From NCBI RefSeq assembly GCF_035222485.1, contig NC_085920.1:7612001-7676000 (forward strand): a stretch of DNA of 64,000 bases, given 5' to 3'. Below, piece after piece: positions 1 to 11,246 of the stretch; position 1 is the stretch's first letter, and every line of letters starts with the position of its first letter. The notes under the pieces are model-generated. The model ran no database searches. It had not been told where the DNA came from and saw only the letters and a list, made by a program, of their open reading frames with translations. The DNA comes from Podospora pseudoanserina. Its lineage: Eukaryota > Ascomycota > Sordariomycetes > Sordariales > Podosporaceae. The position numbers were made by a program, and so were the translations under genes.

Positions 1-831
1 CCTTGCCTCAGACCCAAACCCTCCAACACCGATACTGATCCACTGCAGCGCCGGGAAAGACAGTAAGTCCATCTTTCCATGTGGCACCAAGGCCCACACA
101 CCCAACCACACTTGGCCCTCTAGAGGCTGTTTCATTTTGATGCCGCAGCATGCCGTTGCCCGTCGTGCTGTTGATATTCAACCCCCGCGGCTGATGACAA
201 GCGCCAGCTCTGTCCTTTTGCTTTTCTTGGTGTGTCATGTCACGCCTTCTCATCCTAGCCTCATGCCCCCCCCCCATATTCTTTCCTCCTTGCGTTTGGG
301 GGCAGTTGCCCTCAGCCTTCGTACCTCACCCCGCCACCACATGTTTACTCTTTCAGCAACCTTGCGTCCCCTCTTCTACCCACCTCGAACCCCTAATTCA
401 CCTGAGCCTACCCGCCCGCATCCACTAACACCCTCCCAGGAACCGGCGTAATCGTCGCCCTCGTCCTTGCTCTCTGCGGCGTCTCCGACAACGTGATCGC
501 CCACGAGTACTCCCTCACCGAATTGGGACTCGCCCGCCTCAAGGAGCCCATAGTGGAAAGACTCACCGCACCGGGGGCGCCCCACGAGGGCAACAGAGCC
601 GCGGCCGAGGTTCAGATTGGAGCGCGGAAAGAGTACATGCTGGCCACCCTAAGGTATATCAGACAGAAGTATGGAAGCGTGGAAGAGTACTTGCTCCAAC
701 ATATGGGGCTGAGCCAGGAGACCCTGGACAAGATCAAGAAGAACTTGGTCGTCGACCTGGCGGAGGGAGAGGAAACGGTGCCGTGGGAAGGGAATGATGA
801 GTTGGTTTCTGCCCAGATTGCTCGTCTTTGA
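1..831 (+). CDS. Protein tyrosine phosphatase, C-terminal part (5' end outside window)
   Basis: Exon 2-62 carries the phosphatase P-loop HCSAGKDR, the Cys-x5-Arg signature in which Cys is the nucleophile. The Arg codon is split by an intron at 63-439 (GTAAGT..CAG). The second exon, 440-831, continues TGVIVALVLALCGV and ends at TGA. The downstream helical part (VIAHEYSLTELGL, then a GSVEEYLL stretch) matches the fungal tyrosine/serine phosphatase family related to bacterial PtpB-like enzymes (Y_phosphatase3). The N-terminal half lies upstream of the window. Family membership and catalysis follow from the P-loop; the substrate is unknown. The 377-bp intron is long for this genome, so an unrecognised small exon inside it is possible. 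Confidence 0.85.
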
Positions 832-1084
832 GACGTTTCAATCCTGGATAGGCGCAAAGTTCTAGGTAGACAGTAGAGATGACAGATCAAGACAACACAA
901 TAGACTGGAGGGTGTTTTTTTTTTTTTTTGTGTGCACGGGGGTTGGATTCCTCAATCTGCATCTCTATAACATGATATCAGGATGCCTGTCGTTCCTTTT
1001 CCACCCCTGAAGCTCAAAATAATGTACAAGTGGCTTGCTGTCTTGCTTGCTCTCTCTGTCTCTTACAGCTTCCAAAACAAAGAT
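832..1084. other. Short intergenic stretch between convergent genes
   Basis: The 3' ends of the phosphatase and of mS45 face each other here. A run of about 16 T at 915-930 is the only distinct feature. Confidence 0.6.
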
Positions 1085-2360
1085 TTAACCAACGCTAGTA
1101 GGAATCTTGTACAGACCCCTCTGCCGATCATTGAACGGGACACCATACCTCCAACCAACGGCTCCCCTCGCCCGGCCCTTCTTGCCAACAGCCTCCGAGT
1201 TGATTTTTTCAATCCGGAACTCGAACCTCTCGGTGTCGACCTTGCTCTTCCTGGCGTCCCTCTTGGCCGCCACGTATTTTTCCTTTTCGGCAAACTGTCT
1301 CTCGCTCTCGCGGGTCCTGGCCAAAAAGTCCTTCTCGGCCTGGGCCTGTGGCACGTCGTTGAGGATGTCCCTCTCCATCTTGACGAGCTCGGGGATGCGC
1401 ATCTTGTGGTCGGGGGGCAGGATGTGGTCGCCGAAGGCCTTGGCGGCGTCCTTGCGGGTGAACTCGCGGGACTCGGAGACGGGGACGAAGAGCTGCTGCA
1501 TGGTGAAGGAGTGGACGTGGACGTCGTTGATGGGCTCGAATGGTTGTTCATCGCCGGTGAGGTTGGAGAGGGGGAGCATTTTTTCTACGGCGAGGGCGTA
1601 GGGGATGGCCATGGGGGCGTTCTGACCAGTGTTAGTGGGCGATTCATGGGTTGGGGAAGCGGGGAGGTATGAGGGGGAGGGCATTTTTTTTTTTTTCTCT
1701 TCAGGATTAACAAAAGTTTTTAACCACGGTTTTGTCTTCAAGACTAATCGAATATTTTTTTGTAGAATCATCATGGTGTAAAAAAAAAAAAAAAACAATA
1801 CTCTCCCTCCCTCCTGGTCTGTTAACAGGAGAAATAAAAGAACATACCTCTTTCTCCATCCTCTTCTCAATCTCCATCAGCCTGACCACGGCCGCCACTC
1901 TCCTCACGTCAACCTGGTACTGCGCCGACACAGCCTTGAGCGGCATCCCCTTGAGCATCACCGCCTCCCAGATAATCTGTCTCGCCCTGCTCGACAGCAC
2001 CGGCTCACTTCTGAACATCTTGTTGCTCGGAAACGGAACATCGGCGGCGCCCATCGACTTGACCGAGCTCAGATACATGGGCCCATTGCCCACGTGCTTC
2101 TCGAACTGCTTGCCCGCGTGTTTGAGGAATTGCCTGAACTCGCGTTGGGGCTTGGTCATCTCACGGGGCTGCGATGTGGAAAAGCATCGTTGTGGGGCCG
2201 CCGCCGACTGTTGTTGGGGACGACATGGTGAGGGGGTTGACGACGAAGCGACCGCCGCTGGCCTGTGGACGGGGAGGAGGGAGGATGGGAGGGGGGCGTC
2301 GAGGTAGTTGAGCAGCAACTGCTGGGGAGGACAGTTGCTGCTTCGTATCCGAGGCGGCAT
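1085..2360 (-). CDS. Mitochondrial small-subunit ribosomal protein mS45 (Mrps35/Bot1p family)
   Basis: Two exons, 2360-1848 and 1621-1085, encode about 349 residues, close to yeast Mrps35. The intron (1847-1622, 226 bp) has a GTATGT donor, a CTAAC branch site and a CAG acceptor, in phase 0 after MEKE. The N-terminus (MPPRIRSSN, Arg/Ser/Pro/Gln-rich, then RCFSTSQPR) looks like a mitochondrial presequence. The core, from FRQFLKHAGKQFEKHVGNG through RQIIWEAVMLKGMPLKAVS, is characteristic of the fungal Bot1p/mS45 family, a component of the mitoribosome small subunit. The C-terminal half is rich in Lys, Arg and Glu (RTRESERQFAEKEKY). The start is the ATG at 2360; an in-frame extension upstream reads through a poly-T tract and is unlikely to be translated. 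The intron holds A and T homopolymers of 12-16 bases. Confidence 0.88.
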
Positions 2361-2801
2361 GGCGAAAGGAAGAAGAGGAAAAAAAAAAAAAAAAAAAAAA
2401 GTTGCGGTTGCGCCCGAGGTGGTGGGAGGCGGGAGGTGGTTTGAGCTCGAGATTGCAATTGCGATTTTTTCTCGGCTCTCGGAGTCCAGTGATGCGGGCC
2501 CACCTGGGCTCTCAGGAAGGGAGCTAGGGCCATCCGTTCCGACTAGCACTTACCCGGGTTAGGGTCGGAGCAGACCAACTTTCCGAGGTTGACCTCCTGA
2601 ACGACTTTGGTCCCGAAACGCATAATGACGCAAAATAAAACTCTCAAGTTCTGATTTGTTATATCTCCTGCGCTGTGGTATCATATTGGTATTATTCCCG
2701 CCACCTGTAAATATCCCATATTAGGCCAGTGCCCTGTTGATCATTGTGGTGTACGAGGGTCGGCTTCGACACCCTCATTGTCATTATAACCTCTTTGGAA
2801 C
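2361..2801. other. Promoter side of mS45 and 3' side of the response regulator gene
   Basis: No gene seen. The poly(A/T) tract at 2379-2400 lies here, 18 bp before the mS45 start. The rest is unique-looking sequence. Confidence 0.6.
2379..2400. repeat. 22-bp poly(A) tract (poly-T on the mS45 strand)
   Basis: Twenty-two consecutive A on the + strand, read as T upstream of the mS45 ATG. Poly(dT) tracts commonly exclude nucleosomes in yeast and fungal promoters. It may equally be a 5'-UTR homopolymer. Confidence 0.7.
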
Positions 2802-5553
2802 CTAACCCTTCGTAACCGCCTTCTCCTCCGACTTTTCCTTCTTTTTAGCCCACCTCTTGGCTGCCTCATTCTCCGAGTTGGCCGCTGAATTCTTCCACTT
2901 TCTCCAGCCGTCAAAGTCGATCAGACTGATCATACACCCCCACTCCTTCAGCTTGTTTTGAAGCCACACATAGCTGACGGGCTGGAATTGTTCAGTCAGC
3001 AATTCCAGGATCTTTCAAGGTTACCAAAGTCCGATTACTCACCTTTGTTAGGAAATCGTTGCAACCAGCCGCCAAAGCTTCGTGCCGATCACTCTGCAAC
3101 GAACTGGCCGTCAAAGCCACGATAATCACCGGACTCTTGAACATGGCCCTATTAGGAAGGATATCCTCCTCTGCATTTCCCTCTGCCTTTTCATTGGGCT
3201 TCGTCGTTCCGTTCGTTTCGGGCTCCTTCTCCGAGGCTGTCGTGGCCTCCTCGGCTTTGGTTTTCTCATCGTTTCTATTGCCGGCGTTCTTTCTACTGAC
3301 GGTCCCGGTGGGCATGGATGAGAAAGCACCGATCGAGTTGACCCTCTCCAAACGCCGAATCTCCCTCGTGGCCTCCAGGCCGCTCATGATGGGGAGCTGA
3401 ATATCCATGAGCACAAGATGAAAGCCACCTTTTCTCCACTTGGTCACGGCCTCACGACCGTCCATAGCGGTCTGCCACCGCACCTTGAGCCGCTTCACAA
3501 ACGCTTCGAGCAGCCGAAGATTGATAATGTTGTCTTCGACAATCAGAACGTTGATGGGTGGCACCCCGTCATTGAGCAGGATTCCAGCCGGCAGAGAAGG
3601 CGTGTCGGTAGCCTTCTTCTTTTTCGGCCGGGCGACGGCCGAAATTCTGGGAGACGCTGCCCTGGGTGGTGGTGTGGCTGCTGGTGCTGGTGCTGATGTT
3701 GATGCTGGTGTTGGTGCTGGTGCTGGTGCTGATGCTGGTGCTGGTGCTGATGCTGGTGCTGGTGCTGGTGCTAGAGGGACTGGAGTTGTCGCTGCGGGGG
3801 CAGGTGGCGTGGGCAGCGGTGGAGGAACTGGTGCCGTTGCGGTGGTGAGAGGGAGGGTTCCGCCACCCGATTGGTCTGAAGAAGCATTGGAATGAGTCCT
3901 AGTACGTGGAATTTTGGCATGTGGTAGCGTACCGTGGGGTGCGGCAGCAGCGATGGCGGCAGCGTGGCCGCCGGCGCCGATAACATTGAGAATTGTTGGC
4001 GACGAAGTGTGCTGTCTCCCTAGTCGTGGCCGGTCTGGCCTCTCTTTGTACGTCCTAGACCAAGTGCCTCCGGGAGAGGGAATGGGAGGCACCTGTCCCG
4101 TATTGACCACCGACATGGAATGCGCGTGTATGGTCCCGTTCGTGACTGGAGCGGCTGCGGTAACTGGAACCTGCCCAACAGCTCCGGGGCCGAAGTAGTC
4201 TGTGCCGGATTCTGCCGGTCGGTTGTCGTCAAAGAAGGCGGATGTCAAATGCTGTGCGTGTGGGGGTCCTGTACGAGGGGAGGCTCTCGGCGTCCGACGT
4301 GGGGGGATCGGGACGTCAATGACGAGGGCCTCGTCAACTGACTGCCCACCAGGAAAGTACGCATCCAGAGTGCGTGCCATGTGTTCTTCAGGTCCCAAAT
4401 TGCGTTCCTGCCGTTGGGGTTCCCGCGGGATGATCCTCAGAGCCAAATCGGGAGCATCGAACTGGCGACCTAGTGAGTTGGCATACTTTCTCAAGATCAT
4501 GTCTCGCACGTCGTCCACCAAGTCGTCCTCTTTGATCGTCACCATGGTGGCTGACCCTCCCGGCCGCCTCACCCAAATCTTGCGCGTCACCATGGTTGCA
4601 CCGAATGGCAACAATTGTTCGCTAGCGGCGGCGAGGTCGAGGTCATCGGCATGAGTTGTGCTTAGAAGCGTGCGTATGAGTGTGTTCTGGCGGCTTGGCA
4701 GCGAGCTTTGTCGTCCCTGCGAGGGCGCTGACCTGACAGCGGGTTGTCGCTGCGCTTGCGAAGCCGAATTCGCCAACTCGCTTGTTTGTTGTGATGTGGC
4801 TGTCGCCGGGTCAATCGGGTCGGAGGTGGTGGGTTTGGAGGTGGTGTAGTACGCCGAGGTAGGCCTGCTCTCGTCGTCGGCGGTGCTCTCGTTGATGCTG
4901 GAAAGGGCTGAGAGTCGACTGGCGGTCGAAATGCGTCGGTCGCTGTCGCTGACGTCGTGAGTGTGGTCGGTGTCGGCAAGAGAATCCAGGGTGGCGGCAG
5001 GGGTCAGCAGGATAGGCATCGCTTGGATGGTCCGTGGGGAGGAATCGTTAGTGGAATTCTTAGCCGTGTTCCCGCCTGTGAACCCACTGCCCGCGGCTCT
5101 TCTTGTCCTGGCGGCTTGCAGTGGAGAGCTCGCTGGAGAAGCCGCTGGAGAAGCAGCAGCGACCGTAGTATCAACAACAGCACGAGCATCGCTGACGTCG
5201 GTGGATGTTTTTGTGTCTTCTTCTGTTTCTTGTTTTCCTGGTTCGCCGTGTCTCAGGACCTGCTTGTCTCTCGCTTGTGTTTCCTCGATGCCGGCTGCTG
5301 GCACGGACACGCCGGTTTGTAGCCCGCTTCCCCCGTGGCTGCTGTCCTCGTGGCCGTGGTCAGCAGCCGCCGCGGCGGGGGAAGCGGGAGGCTGTTCAAA
5401 GCCCTTGGCCGTGCATTCCGACTCGGGGCGGCTCTCGCTCTTGTTGCTGCTGTTGCTCTTGTTGCTTTTGGTGCTCTGGTCCGAGACGAGCGATGGGACG
5501 CCCGAGTGTCGTCGTGGGAACTTGGCGCGTAGTTTGGCCCTGAGGTCCCCCAT
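2802..5553 (-). CDS. rrg-1: Two-component response regulator Ssk1/RRG-1 (HOG MAPK pathway)
   Basis: Exons 5553-3043 and 2981-2802 give about 896 residues. The intron is 61 bp (3042-2982, GTGAGT..CAG). The long N-terminus (1-660) is disordered and rich in Ser, Thr, Pro and Ala, with an Ala/Pro repeat. The receiver domain starts near 665. It has the acidic pair ED (673-674), the phospho-acceptor Asp717 in LVLMDIQLP, an inserted Ser/Glu/Asn-rich loop of about 65 residues typical of Ssk1, and Lys837 in NDFLTK. The intron falls exactly between that Lys and the conserved cis-Pro (PVSYVW). The end, WGCMISLIDFDGWRKWK, is diagnostic of the Ssk1 family. In known fungi Ssk1 receives phosphate from a histidine phosphotransfer protein and, when unphosphorylated, activates the MAPKKK of the osmostress pathway. 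I chose MGDLRAKLRAKF as start; the open frame continues upstream to 5904 but looks non-coding. Confidence 0.92.
3663..3775. repeat. GGTGCT/GATGCT minisatellite inside the response regulator gene
   Basis: About 18 imperfect copies of a six-base unit encode alternating Ala-Pro (with Ser/Thr) in the disordered linker just before the receiver domain. Length variation between strains is expected. Confidence 0.85.
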
Positions 5554-6208
5554 AGAGCCCAGAAACCGTGCCCGAGACACTGTCGTGCTGCGCCGAGTTG
5601 TCCTATGCCTCTGGTGGAGGTGCCGGTGCAGCAGCGGTGTGGTTCTGCCTTGTCGGGGCTTTTTGTTTGTGGTGTTTGGCACGATGCTCAGTCTGGCAGG
5701 GGAGACACGGGGGAAACATTTGGCAAGGGTAAGGTAATATGGTATTTGATGCTGCTCATGCTCGTGCTGCATGTTTCGCTCAACAAGAGAGAGAGCTCCG
5801 AGCTTGCTGGCCTGGGGTTGGACGCTGCGGGCACCACCACACGCGGGACAGGGGGGGTGGAGAGCACACGGGGGGTAGAGGCTGCCAGTGCGTTCGCGGT
5901 TCAACTGTCAAATTCGATAACAGAAGTCTTGGCAGCGACCGATCCCCTCTGGAAATCCAGATCGACTGCAGCCGAACTCCAACGAAAACGTTGCCGCTGG
6001 CCAATCACAAACCCGACCGTTCAACCACCACGAGAAAGGGAATGCTACTGCATATTATTACGCTTGTTTTGGATACACACACAGTAACCCTCTGCCTGCT
6101 AGAGCCTGTGTGACCCCGATGAGACAGCTGATCACCATGCGCTGTTTTGGGATACCTTCAGAGCCCAAGACAAAGGAGGATGAAGCCGACAGCTGAACAA
6201 AGACAACA
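5554..6208. promoter_or_regulatory. Divergent intergenic region between rrg-1 and a pseudokinase-like gene
   Basis: Both flanking genes start from this 655-bp stretch, so it should contain both promoters. On the rrg-1 strand the frame stays open to 5904, but the composition (basic, Cys/Pro-rich) looks like 5'-UTR. No specific operator was recognised. Confidence 0.5.
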
Positions 6209-8231
6209 ATGTCCCTCAAAAATGAGGTGGCGACACAAGAGCACCTCGAGAGGCATGACATTGTTGACGTCTCCAATCGTTGGCCTATCTCGATCTGCGG
6301 TTCCAAAGTTTTCAACATGGCAATACCTGACAACCTCCGGTTTGCTCTCATCTGCCCGCCCCGCAGACTCGAGGCAGACAAGACAAAAGAAACGGCCCTC
6401 ATCTTCGACAAATTTGTCTTCTACTTTGCTGACTATGACCGACGTCAAGGGATGTGGCTGGCGGTGGATCGCCCGGCCCGGCCTGACATCAAACCCTGGA
6501 ACCAGGACTGGAATCCGGCTACTTACGAAGCGATGTGGAAGGAACTTGTCGACAAGTGGCTCGTGAACTGGACTGACGAACTCCCACCCACACCCGCACA
6601 AGACATTCTCTTGGTCGACTGGCAAGAGTCGGTACCGTATGTCAATAACCTCGTTGACGAGCACACGGTGGGTCAATATAGGCGGTTGATAAAACGCGAG
6701 CTGGGGATCCGGCATTACTGCCTCTACCCAACACTGAGAGCGACGAGTTTCTTGGATGAACAGGCAAAGAGATACAAGACTTCGGAGCTGCTTGAACTCG
6801 AGAGGAAGGGCCCCAATCTCGACCTGGTCTCTTTCCGGGACAAGAACAAGCCAGAAAGCGAGAGGGCCTTTTTCAAATATGCTGCACTGCCTCGCGATGA
6901 CTTCAACAACATGCTCGAGCATTTTGTGCTCCACAAGTTGTTCAGCTCCCCATCAACCCGCCAACTCTTTGATCTTTACAAGCACCCCGTGATGGATGAC
7001 ACGGGTAAGGTTGTTGTCGGGTTCCTCACCGAATACTGCTCAGGAAAATCGTTAAAGGATAACGTCAGCGGCATCTTCAAGCTCGCCCACCTCCAGCAGC
7101 TCATCCGTGCGGTTAGCTTTTTAAATCAAAATCTCCATGTTTGGCACAACCGGATCAGTTACGAAAACATCATAATCGATCCACAGAAGGATAAGCCCAA
7201 GATCACAGAGCTTGGGAGCATAACGCCCTACAACAGCAAGCTTCCCGCGGATGTCCTCCTCAAGGACGTGTATGCTCTCGTCCGCGCAATTCATGCACAT
7301 GTCGTCCGAACGCCAGAAGAGATTGAGCAGTTTGACCCCAAAATGATGAAGTCAGGGGACAGATGGGATGTTGACCCCAGGGTCAGGCTCGGTGACGATT
7401 TCGGGGCTTCGCACCCTGCTGAGGTGTGTTTTAATTTGTGAGTTTGCACTTTCAAGACACCGGCTGCAATCGATGCTCACAACAAAATCAATGGCACACA
7501 GCCTCACACAACAGAGGAAAGGTTTACCTGATATCTGGCGGCCATCCCCACTGCGCGAAGCAGAGATGCCTAACATCACGAGGGAGTCCGCTCCCCGACC
7601 CGGAGAACCACCAAAGCCCAACGACCTAGCTAGCTACTGGCTCCGCGACCCGGAAGATAAGGCTTTCCAACATGACCCCCTTCCCAAGTGGGTCCGCACA
7701 CCGCACACGAAACTTGTTGAACTGCAGCTCGCCAACGGGGAGAGACCGGCCGAAGAGCTGCTCAAAGAGATTGAACCACCCCTCATACCACTAGCCAACA
7801 CTGTAGAAATGATTGAGTTTGTCGGAAGGGTTCAACATAGTGTCAACCTCGGCACGCCCGTCAGCGAACGCGTTATTAAGAAAGTGGAGGAGATAGCGAA
7901 CACGCCCGGGATTCGGGTACCGCCGTTGAACCTCCCCAGCCGGAAGAGACCCCGTAGGGAAAGTGACGTTGGTAACGAAGAAAAACGGATCTCTTCTTGG
8001 CGGGAGAAACAAGCGCTGAATCAGCTCATGAAGGAGCTGAGGGAGGCTACAGATCTGGCACAGAAGGCCGGAGAGGAAGCGGAGGAGGCTGCGAAGGAGG
8101 CAAAGGAGGCGACCGACCAACTTACAGGGCTCAAAACGATGATTGAAGCTGCTAGGAAGGTTACGGCGACATCCTTGCATGTGACTGGGCCGTTGCCGAG
8201 GCCACAACCGGGTGTTGCGTGGCAGATATAG
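6209..8231 (+). CDS. Kinase-like (pseudokinase) protein with C-terminal coiled coil
   Basis: Exons 6209-7437 and 7502-8231 give about 652 residues. The 64-bp intron uses GTGAGT and CAG in phase 2. Residues 200-400 resemble a degraded protein-kinase fold. The catalytic loop reads HNRISYEN (from residue 313) instead of HRDxKxxN, so the catalytic Asp is missing, though the Asn position is kept. The DFG position reads ELG (334-336). No clear glycine-rich loop is present. A later region has a basic patch (SRKRPRRE), then an Ala/Glu/Lys-rich heptad-like helix (residues about 590-640). This suggests a non-catalytic scaffold of the kinase-like families expanded in filamentous fungi; the function is unknown. 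The splice choice is my inference; the alternative GTGTGT donor, in phase 0, would create a stop. Confidence 0.68.
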
Positions 8232-9150
8232 TCGGGCTGAGCGAGGGTACTTTTTGTACTAGAGGGCAATGTGTGGAAGCTATTTTTGGATGAGTTGTTG
8301 ATATGAATTCTATGGGTTTAACCAATGGGCTTGAAGAAAAAAAAAAAAAAAACTTGAAGCACATCTATGTGCCGGCAGTGAACACGTGTGAGGCAATTCA
8401 GGGGGTCAGGTGTGTCCTCGGCACGCCGTCAGTGGTACCTCATCCTCTAGTCACAATCTTGTCGAGGAATTCTCACCGAGTATTCCGTCTCTCAAACTAC
8501 CTTATCCTAACAGCTTCATCACTCCCGATCAAGTGGTCTTGTTTCGTTCTTTCTTCAATTGTACCTCAAAGAGGAAGAAGGGCGCTTGCTGTGTTTGAAC
8601 CTGGCATTGCCGCCGGAACATTTTGCTGTCAACAATGGTTGAATTGGCCGTGGAGGTACTTAGCTGTGGCCAACGTCGATAGGTGTACATAAGGGTGCTG
8701 GAACAAACCCTGTTTCGTCAAGTTTGAGGACCCGACATGGTTGGAAGGGTTTCAAAAAGTGTTGGGTAAAAGTCGGCGGGTTTGAGAATCCAAAAGCGCG
8801 ATTGAAGACAGAATTGAAGACAGAATTAAAGTTGGTTTGCCAGACAGCAATAAAGTGTCTCGCCATCAGGGTTTTTGAAATCAACCGAACTTGACACCGA
8901 AATTTGTCTTGAACACAGGGAATGAAACTGCTTCAACAATGCCTTGAAGATAACTAGAATCTTGCAGACACTGGTTTTGCAATGCCAGTCTGACACTTTT
9001 TGCAAGTTTCCAGTACATGATTGACCTACACGGAGACAGCTGGAACCCAAAGTCGTCTCTGAAAACATGGAAAAGTTCAAATTATTGGTATCTAGTGGTA
9101 TCATTTGTCCGAATCCTCACAACAAAACATCCAAACCCATGAAACACCCA
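8232..9150. other. Intergenic region between convergent genes
   Basis: No convincing gene. A 14-16 base A run lies near 8337-8352. Short open frames on both strands lack coding character. Confidence 0.55.
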
Positions 9151-10407
9151 TCAAGCCGTAATCATGTCAAAAACATTCACATACCCGTCGAAATCTCCCA
9201 CTGCAATCTTTGTGCAGTCGTTTGAAAAAGCAGCCGCGGTGATGACGGATCCTCGAGTCGCAAAGTCTCCCCTGAAGGCGCCACTGGCCGCATCGCTCAC
9301 GTCGAATCCGTCTTCTGTCCGGCACGCCAGGTACTGGCAGTCCTTCGACACGGCCAAAGGCCACCCCTCTGTTTGCCTGACCACATTCAAATTGTAATTA
9401 TGCACCCTCCCTGTTTCCAGATACCACAGCACCACATCTCTCCCCCAAACCGTCACCACCACCTTCCCATCCCCAGACACTTGCAAAATATCACACGCCG
9501 CCCTCGCCCCAATCTCAATCCTCTTCAGCGTCTTCCCGCTATGTAGATCCGTAACCCTCACATACCCGTCCCTCCCCGCCGTCACCAACCCCCCACTTTC
9601 GGGCAAGAACCCCATCCCCGTCACCTCCTCTGTGTGCTTGATAATCATCGTCCTCACCTTCAACAACCTCAGTTTCTCCAACCCACAAACCACCACCCGG
9701 CTCGAGTCCTTACTCGACACCCCAGCCACCAACCCCCCATCCTCACTCATCACCACCGGCGCCCTCACCGGCACCTCATTCCTGCTCCACCTAATCCTCT
9801 TCCCCACATCATACACCTCCACCAACGGCTGCCGGGCATCAAACCCATCCAACCCCTTAACCTTGACATACAAAGGACAGACCACCACCAGCTCCCCCGC
9901 CGCCGCCCTCCCAGGCCGGAAACAGAACCCCTTGTGAACCTTGAGCCCAAACAAATTCGTGTGCGTCCTCCCCGCGCCGTCCTCTCTGACCGCCCACACC
10001 GCCAAGGCACTCGACTCGTCAGGGTCGAAGCTCTTGATGTTGCTCTGCTTCGGCACCACAGCAGCAACGTGCTTGTCGCCCGGACCGAAAGCCAAGTCCG
10101 ACACCTCGCCTTGCACGGCCGCCGTCTTGCTTCCCACAAAGTTATTGGCGTGGTGCGCCGTCATGATCTTGACAAAGACCATGCTGGTCATGGTTTCAGA
10201 GGGCATCTGGCCCGGCTCCTCATCGGGGGGATCGTCCCATCGTCGGCGCGTGCTGCTTGTGATGCTGGCGTTGTCGCCTCCGCTGCCGCTGCCGCTGCCG
10301 CTGCCGTTGCCAAAGGAGGGGACGCTGAGGGACTCCTCCACTGTGGCCCGGAATGGCGGCGGTGGTGCTGGTGCTGGTGGTGGTGGGGCGGCGGGTGAGT
10401 CTGACAT
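9151..10407 (-). CDS. WD40-repeat (beta-propeller) protein of unknown role
   Basis: A single exon of 418 residues. The first 60 residues are disordered (Pro/Ala-rich, then a Gly-Ser repeat coded by a CCGCTG-like microsatellite near 10275-10310). From about residue 85 onward there are repeated beta-strand blades. Examples are VSDLAFGPGDKHVAAVV, EVTGMGFLPESGGLVTAGRD and the last blade, ITAAAFSNDCTKIAVGDFDG followed by YVNVFD, with the usual hydrophobic-Gly-Asp pattern of WD40 proteins. The start is the ATG at 10407, after which the sequence becomes acidic and Pro-rich; the open frame upstream looks like UTR. No ortholog name is assigned. Such proteins are normally scaffolds in multiprotein complexes. 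Confidence 0.8.
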   Translation of the reverse strand: MSDSPAAPPPPAPAPPPPFRATVEESLSVPSFGNGSGSGSGSGGDNASITSSTRRRWDDPPDEEPGQMPSETMTSMVFVKIMTAHHANNFVGSKTAAVQGEVSDLAFGPGDKHVAAVVPKQSNIKSFDPDESSALAVWAVREDGAGRTHTNLFGLKVHKGFCFRPGRAAAGELVVVCPLYVKVKGLDGFDARQPLVEVYDVGKRIRWSRNEVPVRAPVVMSEDGGLVAGVSSKDSSRVVVCGLEKLRLLKVRTMIIKHTEEVTGMGFLPESGGLVTAGRDGYVRVTDLHSGKTLKRIEIGARAACDILQVSGDGKVVVTVWGRDVVLWYLETGRVHNYNLNVVRQTEGWPLAVSKDCQYLACRTEDGFDVSDAASGAFRGDFATRGSVITAAAFSNDCTKIAVGDFDGYVNVFDMITA

Positions 10408-11246
10408 TTCTGTAAGGTATGTGTGGGAGGTGTACAGACAGGAAAAGCGAATGTACAATGCAGGTGGTGTTGAGGGAGAAGGGGTGACAGACAAAAACAA
10501 GGCAGAAAACAAAGGATGGTATGCTCTGATTAAGAAGGTGCAGCAGTGATCAGGCAAACAAATGCGGGCCGAGGTTGTGGCGCTTTATGCCAGTGAGATC
10601 TTGTGTAACCTTGCTTTTAGTTCACTGGGGTGGGACCTGTGGGTGTCTGGTGCCAGCAGAAACAGCAAAAAGACCACGCCATGACTTCACCATGCATCAT
10701 TTGGGACGTTGGGCTTTTCCAAAGGCTGAAATCATGTATGGAATGTATCCGCTAGTGGTTGATAGTCGGTGAATGAGGTGCTGTAAAAACATGCAAAGTG
10801 CGAGATCTGCAAAACAGAATTCCGAGGCCGCCGGTGTTGTGCTGTTGTTGGCGGGGGGCTTGGAGGCTTGTACAATTGAAATCTGCGGGCAGCTGGCCAG
10901 CAATGGGGCGCCAAGTTTATACCCAGTTTTCGGTTCCATCCCCAAGTTCAATATCTCTGAGGCTGTGCTGTCAGGAATCAGCAGCTACAAACCGTCCAGA
11001 TGCATTTTGACACGCCAACTCCCGAAACCCTTCTTGCATGGCTTCCAAGAGCGGCAAGGACCCTGAATGAGACTCCCCACTTGACTCGTGCTCGATTAAA
11101 CACGGCCATTCGGGCTCTTGGGCGGAGTCGGGATGTGCTGGTCGGTGGCATCCGACCATGATGCATCTGCGTGTTTGAGGTGATGGACAAAGTGGTTCTG
11201 CACGGAAGCCCAAATGCCAGGCCGTTCAACTTGGTGATTTACTATG
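10408..11246. other. Intergenic region upstream of the WD40 gene
   Basis: No gene recognised. It should hold the promoter of the WD40 gene and the 3' flank of the dioxygenase gene. Confidence 0.55.

Noticed and set aside
4961-5737. Long reverse-orientation frame over the response regulator gene
   Set aside because: It lies antisense to the RRG-1 coding sequence and mirrors its Ser/Ala/Arg composition.
5554-5904. N-terminal extension of the response regulator
   Set aside because: The extra residues are Cys/Pro/Arg-rich without conserved text; the internal ATG begins the family-like sequence.
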